From contig CAYTLK010000118.1 in assembly GCA_964438515.1 (NCBI GenBank), forward strand, positions 1 to 11,134: 11,134 nucleotides of DNA, in the 5' to 3' direction. The notes beneath the pieces were generated by a model. The model did no database searches, was not told where the DNA came from, and was given only the letters and a program-made list of their open reading frames with translations. The stretch comes from RGIG3701 sp964438515 (GTDB lineage: Bacteria > Planctomycetota > Planctomycetia > Pirellulales > Thermoguttaceae). The translations under genes were made by a program, and so were the position numbers. The first letter of the stretch is position 1, and the number at the start of each line of letters is the position of its first letter. This document shows positions 1 to 5,908 of the stretch, in pieces.

Positions 1-89
1 AATGACGGCGTTTCAGTACGTTGGACCGACGGAGTGCGGCGAAAAAAAAGAAAAATTCTGAAATTTTGCAAAAAAGGGAGGACCGGCCC
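1..89. other. Unassigned left edge
   Basis: No gene can be supported here. Two plus-strand frames stay open from the left edge, one to a stop at about 59-61 and one to a stop at 91-93, so this could be the last few codons of a truncated gene. The predicted peptides are short and lysine-rich, with no recognisable feature. A-rich runs (42-56 and 70-75) precede the tRNA promoter. Confidence 0.3.
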
Positions 90-117
90 TTGACAAAAAA
101 AAAGAATCTGTTATATT
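90..117 (+). promoter_or_regulatory. Sigma-70-type promoter of tRNA-Phe
   Basis: A perfect TTGACA -35 box (90-95) is followed after 16 bases by a TATATT -10 box (112-117). The predicted start is near 124, about 32 bases before the mature tRNA, a normal 5' leader length. The spacer begins with a run of nine A residues. The strength of both boxes fits a stable-RNA promoter. Confidence 0.85.
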
Positions 118-155
118 ACAACGCATGATTGATGACGTAAGTCAAATACATCTGC

Positions 156-228
156 GGGTAGGTAGCTCAGTCGGTAGAGCACGGCCCTGAAAAGGCCGGT
201 GTGGACAGTTCGATCCTGTCCCTGCCCA
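156..228 (+). tRNA. tRNA-Phe (anticodon GAA)
   Basis: The cloverleaf folds completely. The acceptor stem is 156-162 with 221-227 (one T-G wobble) and the D stem is GCTC/GAGC (165-168/177-180). The anticodon stem CGGCC/GGCCG (182-186/194-198) encloses a seven-base loop with GAA at 189-191. The T stem is GACAG/CTGTC (204-208/216-220) with a TTCGATC loop. The discriminator is A228 and the 3' CCA is not encoded, so it must be added after processing. The variable loop is GTGTG, which puts a G at position 48 opposite G15 (G170), where a purine-pyrimidine Levitt pair is usual. It has its own promoter and terminator and appears to be a single-tRNA transcript. Confidence 0.97.
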
Positions 229-230
229 TT

Positions 231-272
231 AGCGTTTTGATTCGTATTTTTGCGAGTTGAAACGCTTTTTTT
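231..272 (+). terminator. Intrinsic terminator of the tRNA-Phe transcript
   Basis: The stem runs from 231-244 to 253-266: fourteen pairs, of which three are G-U, with AGCGTTT/AAACGCT at the base and an eight-base loop. A run of seven T residues (266-272) follows. It begins three bases after the tRNA discriminator base. Confidence 0.88.
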
Positions 273-357
273 GTTCAAATTTCGTGCGATAAACATTATT
301 CTCGGTGCGGAACTGCGGAACTCCTTTAAAGTGCGGCTCGCAACAAATTCTACGCAT

Positions 358-409
358 AAAAAAGAAAGGGTAAATTCAGGAACCGTTTCGAAAATTCCTG
401 AATTTACCC
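358..409 (-). terminator. Intrinsic terminator of the HzsA-like gene
   Basis: A perfect 15-base-pair inverted repeat (368-382 with 395-409, 12-base loop) lies 30 bases after the stop codon of the minus-strand gene. Read on the minus strand it is followed by TTTCTTTTTT (367-358), a proper U-tract. It faces the tRNA terminator, so the two convergent transcripts are separated by about 85 bases (273-357) in which I see nothing else. Confidence 0.9.
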
Positions 410-438
410 GCATCGTTTTCTGTCCAATAACGTTTCAA

Positions 439-3294
439 CTAGCGCGTCAGAAGGATGGGTTCATTTTCGCGGAAGCTGTAATGTTTTTCCGTGCCGTCGC
501 TGAAACGAACCATAATTCGGAGCGTTTTCACCTGGTCGGGAACCACATCGGTAAATTCCTTATTGTAATTCGGAATATCAATGACGATGGAACCGTCGAA
601 TTTCTTCTTCACCAGCTCGCTGACGTCCGTTCGGTCGTTTTCCGTTCCGTAGTTTGCCGCCACGATTTCACCGTCCAGCTTCTGCTTTCGGCTTTCTTCC
701 ACCAGGTACGCATGATGTTTTTCATTCATGTTGAACCCTTCCTGAATATTCGGCTGCAGTTTCAGCGGACCGCTGACTTTCGAGGAATCGCCGTCCTGAC
801 GCAAGTCAAAACGATTAATAACGGGAGCCGTTGCGATGCGCGGACGGACCGGCGGAATCGTTTCAACTGTTGTGGAATAGGGGTCGTACATTGCGCGAAC
901 TTCTTCGTCTCCGAGGTACGGACCGTTGCAGTCCACCCAGGCGATAAGCCGATCGGCGTCTTCTTTCGAAACTTTCACATCATGATGTTCGCCGCTCGTC
1001 GCGTTGTGAATGAGCTTGCTGACGGGTGAATAGGCGGAGTAAGGCGGAAGCGTCGCGAGGTTTTTCGGATCGTTCGTGCTGAAACCTTCCACAACGAAAA
1101 CGCCGGCGAGGTTCACCGGGACGCCGTGTTCGTCTTTTTCCTTGCTTCGTCCCCACGGGCAGTCGCCGGAAACGAGCGTCAAATATGGTTCCGTGAACGG
1201 ACTCAAATCGTTCGGACGGCTGTGAACCCAGCTCCACCAGCCTTTGGAAGAGGGACGCGACGTCATATTCAGTTTCTTATACGCTTCACTTTCCGGGTTT
1301 TGATGGCATTTACCGCAGTTTCGGTCCAGAATCGGCTGAACAAAACGTGCGAAGCTGATGCTTTCTTTACCCCACGGAGTCGGTGTGAGCTGGACGGGAG
1401 GTTTCCGAAGGGCCGAACCCATCTGACCGCCGCCCATCTGTTTGTTGCTGCGCGTATTCATGTTCGATTCGTGACAGCCGAAGCAGCCGCGGTTCTCGCC
1501 GGGCATAACGTACGTGAAGGAACGCATCACGTGAATCGCCATTCCGTTTTCGTCGAGCATTTCGAAGAAAATCGCTTCTCCCGGAGGAACCATGAAGTTG
1601 ACGGAACCGTCCGGCTCGATCGGAACCGTTCCGAGAATTCGTTTCACACCGTCCGCCTGAAAGACCGAAATGGCCGGGCCGTCGTGCTGCACGGTTTTGT
1701 GCCACGTGGTGTAGGTTTTCGGATCCATTTGAATGACGCGGATGTATTTTCCCTTTTCACGCAGAATCGGGTCCGCACCTTCAAACACGTTGTTGCTGTA
1801 CAGAACACCGTCTGCCGGTTTCTCGCCGACGCCGATTTTCGGCCACTGAACGAGGTCGGGCTTTTCGAGCGGCACTTCACGGGTACGAATCGGTGAGGCG
1901 TAATACGCATTGAAATCGCCTTCGTACACAAGTTCTTTATTTCCGTACACATCCTGGAAATAAAGGTTGAAGAACCATTCATTATCGGGACCGCTGTACA
2001 AATGACCGCCGTCGCGCGCCGAGACGAGCATGTATTCCTCACTGAGCGGATACGGAGTTTTGTACGCGAAATATTTGCCGGACGAATGGTATTCGTAATC
2101 GGAAGCAACGGGGGTGGGACCGTCGCCGACTTCAGGCCACGCGACTTCCTGTGTGATTTTCTGAAGACCGTCGGGGTAGTTCAAGCCGCCGTCCGGATTG
2201 ATGTATCCGATGGAGCCTTGGAACCAGCCGTGATGACCGACTGCCGTGAAAACGACTTTTTTGCTGCCGGGAATCTGGCGAGCTTCGGTCAAAACATCGG
2301 GCCAAACGGACTGATTTCCCCAAAACGTCTGCGGATTCGTGCCGTCGGGATTGATCGTCCAGAGCGACTGAACGCGCCAGAGCGCTTTATCCGTATATTC
2401 CCACCGCGTGAAAATCACACGGCCGTCCTGCATCATCGACGCCATATATTCCGGCTCGCCGTTTGCAGAAATGACGTAAATGTTCTTTCCGTCTGCATCG
2501 CAGCGCGCCATTGCGAATGCGTGCGTCATCGGCATGCAGCGCACGTACGAGTGCTGTCGGCTCGTGCAGAACACGATTTTTCCTTCCGGCGTGTAAATCG
2601 GATCGAGGTCGTCGTAGTCGCCCACCGTCAGCTGCTTCAAACCCGTTCCATCGAGGTTCATTTCGAACAGATGGAAAGATTTTTCGCCGGGAAGACGATG
2701 CGAAAGCAGAATTTTGGCCGCGTCGAAAGAAAGATCCGGACGCCAGAAAGATCCGCCGTCGTCGAGGACGGTGCGTTTCAAATCGCCGGGATTCAGACCG
2801 CAAACGATGAGTTTCCCGCCGTCCGTCGCCATGAAACCGTTGCGGTGACGCGCTTCGTGTCCCCATTCGTCGGTCGCGTCGCCAGGTTTTCCGTGCGGGT
2901 ACGGATTGTCGATGAGTAAAATCTCACTGAAATTAATAAGCGGATTGCGCATCACAATTTCCCGCTTCGCGGCCCGAACCGCCAAATAAAGCTCTTCGGC
3001 AGTCTGTTCGTTTTCTGCGGATGCGTCGATTTTCTTTTCGAGTTCGTCCAGAACCGCAATCTGCGCGCTCAAATCCGGCGCGCCTTCGAGCTTCGCGATC
3101 CGTTCCGCTGCGGTGCGGGCGTATGCGATTTCCTGTTTGGCTTTCGCAAAGGTGGGTTCATTGTCGCACTGGAAGAGGTAGTCCTCTTTCAGCTGCGCTT
3201 TCCCCTTTTCGGTGGCGGGCTGATACTGTCCGAACGCGGCGACTCCAAACGTCACGAGCGTCAGCGACAGCATGAAAGTTACAACTTTTCGCAC
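439..3294 (-). CDS. Secreted HzsA-like protein: beta-propeller plus two c-type heme sites
   Basis: The product has 951 residues. Residues 1-23 form a signal peptide (basic RK, a hydrophobic stretch, then AAFGQ). Residues about 35-115 are charged and likely helical. Residues about 140-470 carry WD40/TolB-like propeller repeats, visible as NLDGTGLKQLT and INPDGTNPQTF blades. Two heme-binding motifs follow: CFGCH (604-608) and CGKCH (660-664), the second in the FVQPIL..NCGKCH setting typical of planctomycete cytochromes. This order resembles the hydrazine synthase alpha subunit, whose homologues are widespread in planctomycetes that do not perform anammox, with unknown function. About 150 residues beyond the LIAWVDCNGPYLG segment have no recognisable domain. 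The start is GTG at 3294 rather than TTG at 3324: the GTG leaves a clean signal peptide and sits nine bases after GGAG, which the longer version would place inside the gene. It would act in the periplasm or at the cell surface as an electron-transfer or redox protein. The family call is fairly sure, the function is not. Confidence 0.85.
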   Translation of the reverse strand: MRKVVTFMLSLTLVTFGVAAFGQYQPATEKGKAQLKEDYLFQCDNEPTFAKAKQEIAYARTAAERIAKLEGAPDLSAQIAVLDELEKKIDASAENEQTAEELYLAVRAAKREIVMRNPLINFSEILLIDNPYPHGKPGDATDEWGHEARHRNGFMATDGGKLIVCGLNPGDLKRTVLDDGGSFWRPDLSFDAAKILLSHRLPGEKSFHLFEMNLDGTGLKQLTVGDYDDLDPIYTPEGKIVFCTSRQHSYVRCMPMTHAFAMARCDADGKNIYVISANGEPEYMASMMQDGRVIFTRWEYTDKALWRVQSLWTINPDGTNPQTFWGNQSVWPDVLTEARQIPGSKKVVFTAVGHHGWFQGSIGYINPDGGLNYPDGLQKITQEVAWPEVGDGPTPVASDYEYHSSGKYFAYKTPYPLSEEYMLVSARDGGHLYSGPDNEWFFNLYFQDVYGNKELVYEGDFNAYYASPIRTREVPLEKPDLVQWPKIGVGEKPADGVLYSNNVFEGADPILREKGKYIRVIQMDPKTYTTWHKTVQHDGPAISVFQADGVKRILGTVPIEPDGSVNFMVPPGEAIFFEMLDENGMAIHVMRSFTYVMPGENRGCFGCHESNMNTRSNKQMGGGQMGSALRKPPVQLTPTPWGKESISFARFVQPILDRNCGKCHQNPESEAYKKLNMTSRPSSKGWWSWVHSRPNDLSPFTEPYLTLVSGDCPWGRSKEKDEHGVPVNLAGVFVVEGFSTNDPKNLATLPPYSAYSPVSKLIHNATSGEHHDVKVSKEDADRLIAWVDCNGPYLGDEEVRAMYDPYSTTVETIPPVRPRIATAPVINRFDLRQDGDSSKVSGPLKLQPNIQEGFNMNEKHHAYLVEESRKQKLDGEIVAANYGTENDRTDVSELVKKKFDGSIVIDIPNYNKEFTDVVPDQVKTLRIMVRFSDGTEKHYSFRENEPILLTR

Positions 3295-3300
3295 TTTCAG

Positions 3301-3309
3301 TCTCTCCTT
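3301..3309 (-). promoter_or_regulatory. Shine-Dalgarno site fixing the GTG start
   Basis: On the minus strand this reads AAGGAGAGA, with the GGAG core nine bases before GTG at 3294. It decides between that start and an in-frame TTG at 3324, which has no such site and would add ten residues in front of an otherwise standard signal peptide. Confidence 0.75.
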
Positions 3310-3329
3310 GAATGGTTGGTACAATGTGA

Positions 3330-3434
3330 AATAAAAATTAAAATCAAAATTTGAAATTTAAAACTCGAAACTTGGGAATTGAAACTTGAAATTAAATCTG
3401 AATTCAGTCTAGAATCAACTTAAAATCAAATCAA
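3330..3434. repeat. AT-rich degenerate repeats upstream of the HzsA-like gene
   Basis: The 256-base spacer 3295-3550 is very AT-rich. Within it, short variants of AAACTTGAAATT and AAATTTGAAATT recur, for example around 3344-3362, 3364-3375 and 3380-3394, with irregular spacing. A weak minus-strand promoter is possible: TTGATT (3434-3429) and TAGACT (3411-3406) with a 17-base spacer, four of six matches in each box. After the hydrolase stop at 3551 the minus strand is U-rich (about 3524-3498), but I found no stable hairpin before it, so I do not call a terminator. Confidence 0.4.
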
Positions 3435-3550
3435 GCGGGGAAGTCTAAAATCTTATTGTACTTGAATTTGAAAAAATTTCCAGTACGCAGATATTGTAAA
3501 AAAACAAAAAAATAAAAAATATTTATCCCCTCCCGATTTCAAACGACCGC

Positions 3551-5659
3551 TCAAATCGCATCTTTCAGCGATTTTACCGTCAGTTTTCCCGCATCTTCCA
3601 AAAATTTACGCATCTCCGGAAGATCGTACACCCGCAGCGCTCCGTGAACCGTACTCACATACGGAGTGACGGAAACACCGCCGTTTTCGACCGTATTAGT
3701 CCACGAAATCAAACAATTTTCAAGTGTCACGTGCGAAAACGCATCGCGTTCAAGAACGGCCGCGTGGAGTGCGGGAATGCAGGCCTCCGAGACGGCAAAA
3801 AGCTCCACATTTGCGTAATACGGCTGCGATTTCAGCCAGCGCGTGACGGCGAGAATGTCGTCCGTGCGGAATCCGACGTACGTCCGACCAAGATTGTATG
3901 CAACGTAAAACTCTTTGCCGTCCGAACCGAAATTCTTGTTCTGATAGTACTGCCACTTCGTCTTTTCGAAAGACTGAGTTTCGCCAAAACCTCGTAAATC
4001 CACGGCTAAAACGGCTTTTCCAGCTTTCAGAGCGGGAAGAATGTTTTCGTCGAATTCCGTCGTTTTTCCGGAATCCGTAACGTAAATCACGACGTCCGTT
4101 TTCTCGCGTCCGTTCGGAACGTCGAACAGAATCGCAGGAAGAAAAATTTTTGCTTCGGGCGAAAGAATCAGTTTTTTCGCGACGATTCCATCCGAAAGTT
4201 TTTCTTCACCGAGCGTCTCGACCTTCATCGCGTCAAACGCCGCCGCATCGCGCACTCCCGCAAGCGTCCGAATCTGCGCAAGCGTTTCGTCCGAAATCGG
4301 TTTCCGAGCCTCCGAAAGACGTTTCGCCTCGTCGCGATTGTAATCGTACGTCGACTTTGCACCGTCCAGCAGAAGCGTCAGTCCGTCGGGCGTCACCTGA
4401 ATTTCCGCATCGGAAACGGGCGTCAAATCTTCCGGCTCGAAAATCGGCGTTTCTCGTTTTTCGAGGAATCGAAGCATGAACCGAACGGTCGCCTCACGCA
4501 GCGTTTTGTCGTAACCGTGCGTGTTGTCGGTCTCGGCCAAATCAATATTTTCGCCGTATCCCATCCTCTGAAACAGCCGTTTTGCGTCGCGGAAGCTCTG
4601 CCAGCCCATTTCGATTGGGAAAAAGTCTTTCGTGGCGGTTCCCAGCATCGTGGGTTTGGGGGCGCGCATCATACAGTAATCCGCATGGTCCATTCCGAAA
4701 GCCGCCTGACCGAAAATATTCTGTTCCGCATCCTGCGTGTCGTTTTGCTTCATAAGTCCGTACAGGGAACACGTGTAACAGCACGAACACGCAACCCGAA
4801 TCCGTTCGTCGAGCGCCATCATGTACGACGTCTGCGTTCCGCCGCCCGAAAGTCCCGCCATCCCAAGATTCTCGTGACGAATATCTTCACGGCTCTGCAA
4901 ATAATCGAGGGCGCGCATGAGGTCCCAAATTTCAAACGTCGCCGTATTTCTGCCCAAAAGGATGCTTCCAACGCCCAGAAGATTGTGACCGTGCGTGCTG
5001 AAAGCGAGACCCGTTTTGGTTTCACGGTCAATGACCTGCGAACGTTCCCCTTGATCGATCGGATCGACGATGAATGCCGCCATTCCATTGAGTGCGTGAA
5101 GGGCCGCGACACGCTGATAATTTTCGTACCCTTTTCCGTTCGTGCTGTGTCCGCACGCAACCAGCACGCCGCTCCAGGGTTTCGGAAACTTTTTTTCGTC
5201 CGGAAGATACATGATTCCTGTGACGAAAAGACCCGGCTGAGACTCAAAAACGATTTTTTCCATCGTGTAACCGTTTTGTTCGAGCCGACCCGTGATGCGA
5301 GGATTCAGGGGTGTGCGTTCGGGAAAGCCGCCCAGCGCATTGAGGAACTGTTCGCGGCGCAATTTCTGGTACTCTGCGATCTGTTCGGGCGTTTTTCGCT
5401 CCTCGTACGCGCTGCGCCGCTGCGTCTCGGCCGCCGTTATTTGAGGATAGAGCCACTCGAAAACCATTTCTTTACGCGGAACGGCTTTTTCTGACGGAGC
5501 GTCTTCCAACGTCGAAAGATCCTCCGGAAGAATCGGCTCTTTCAGCGAGTCGGGAACGTCCGCAAAAGCCGTCCGACTCAACGGAAAAACAAGTAAAAGG
5601 GCACAAAAAAATGCACAAAAAACAGATTGCATCTGTACGGAAAGGCGGGATTTTTTCAT
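3551..5659 (-). CDS. Secreted tandem alpha/beta hydrolase, acetylxylan-esterase-like
   Basis: The product has 702 residues. A signal peptide ends at about AFA33. Residues about 130-400 form a complete alpha/beta hydrolase domain of the acetylxylan esterase / dienelactone hydrolase kind. It has a beta-strand and turn with GVLVACGHS, the nucleophile elbow GLSGGG (Ser271), an aspartate in GTATKDFF (Asp345) and a histidine in DNTHGYDK (His381), a plausible catalytic triad. Residues about 410-702 look like a second, diverged hydrolase fold: the DVVIYVTDSG and VDLRGFGET segments occupy the expected places, but the elbow reads AVSEA (Ser624), with alanines in place of both glycines. The family is probably Abhydrolase_7-like, ester cleavage on polysaccharides being the usual guess; a peptidase is less likely. 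The start ATG at 5659 is preceded by AGAGGAATTCC, a good ribosome site. It lies 249 bases after the beta-helix gene on the same strand. Confidence 0.85.
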   Translation of the reverse strand: MKKSRLSVQMQSVFCAFFCALLLVFPLSRTAFADVPDSLKEPILPEDLSTLEDAPSEKAVPRKEMVFEWLYPQITAAETQRRSAYEERKTPEQIAEYQKLRREQFLNALGGFPERTPLNPRITGRLEQNGYTMEKIVFESQPGLFVTGIMYLPDEKKFPKPWSGVLVACGHSTNGKGYENYQRVAALHALNGMAAFIVDPIDQGERSQVIDRETKTGLAFSTHGHNLLGVGSILLGRNTATFEIWDLMRALDYLQSREDIRHENLGMAGLSGGGTQTSYMMALDERIRVACSCCYTCSLYGLMKQNDTQDAEQNIFGQAAFGMDHADYCMMRAPKPTMLGTATKDFFPIEMGWQSFRDAKRLFQRMGYGENIDLAETDNTHGYDKTLREATVRFMLRFLEKRETPIFEPEDLTPVSDAEIQVTPDGLTLLLDGAKSTYDYNRDEAKRLSEARKPISDETLAQIRTLAGVRDAAAFDAMKVETLGEEKLSDGIVAKKLILSPEAKIFLPAILFDVPNGREKTDVVIYVTDSGKTTEFDENILPALKAGKAVLAVDLRGFGETQSFEKTKWQYYQNKNFGSDGKEFYVAYNLGRTYVGFRTDDILAVTRWLKSQPYYANVELFAVSEACIPALHAAVLERDAFSHVTLENCLISWTNTVENGGVSVTPYVSTVHGALRVYDLPEMRKFLEDAGKLTVKSLKDAI

Positions 5660-5685
5660 GGAATTCCTCTTTTGGAAATGAAAAT

Positions 5686-5740
5686 GGGGGTGGTGGGTGG
5701 GTGTGGGTGTGGATGTGAGTGGGTGTGGGTGGGTGAGTGA
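5686..5740 (-). repeat. GT-rich low-complexity tract; C-rich, G-free leader on the transcript strand
   Basis: The plus strand is a degenerate GGGTGT/GGGT repeat with seven GGG runs (5686-5690, 5695-5697, 5699-5701, 5705-5707, 5721-5723, 5727-5729, 5731-5733). The first four fit a canonical G-quadruplex pattern with loops of one to four bases. The minus-strand transcript is correspondingly rich in CACCC and lacks G. It begins 27 bases before the hydrolase start. C-rich, G-poor RNA is the typical substrate for Rho loading, so it may act as a rut site between the beta-helix and hydrolase genes; this is inference. Confidence 0.6.
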
Positions 5741-5833
5741 GAAACGGAGTGTCGTTTTGAGGTTTGCGGCTTCGACTGCACGCGCGATTCACCCTTCGGG
5801 AGAATCTGGCTGCCCGTCAAAATTTCACGGTCG

Positions 5834-5871
5834 TGGGGAGAGGGGCTTTTTGAAAGCCGCCCCTCTCCCCA
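5834..5871. repeat. GC-rich inverted repeat downstream of the beta-helix gene
   Basis: A perfect 13-base-pair stem (5834-5846 with 5859-5871, TGGGGAGAGGGGC arm) encloses a 12-base loop that itself has CTTT/AAAG pairing potential. It lies 38 bases after the beta-helix stop codon. No U-tract follows on the minus strand, so it is not a standard terminator. It may be a REP-like intergenic repeat or an mRNA 3'-end stabiliser. A partial copy of one arm (ACCCCTCTCC) lies directly beside it at about 5873-5882. Confidence 0.7.
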
Positions 5872-5908
5872 GACCCCTCTCCTGGAAAACTTCTAATATT
5901 GTGTTTTT

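Noticed and set aside
2002..2919. 305-residue plus-strand frame opposite the HzsA-like gene; likewise 250-1029, 1126-1896 and 4517-5494
   Set aside because: All are opposite strong genes, lack recognisable motifs and ribosome sites, and have shadow-frame composition.
439..3294. Calling the gene hydrazine synthase subunit hzsA or the organism an anammox bacterium
   Set aside because: HzsA-like proteins are common in planctomycetes without anammox, and no partner subunits are present here.
3295..3324. TTG start at 3324 for the HzsA-like gene
   Set aside because: It puts the ribosome site inside the coding region and adds a charged prefix to the signal peptide.
5686..5740. CRISPR-like array in the GT-rich tract
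   Set aside because: The units are a few bases long and degenerate, with no spacers or cas genes; it is simple-sequence DNA.
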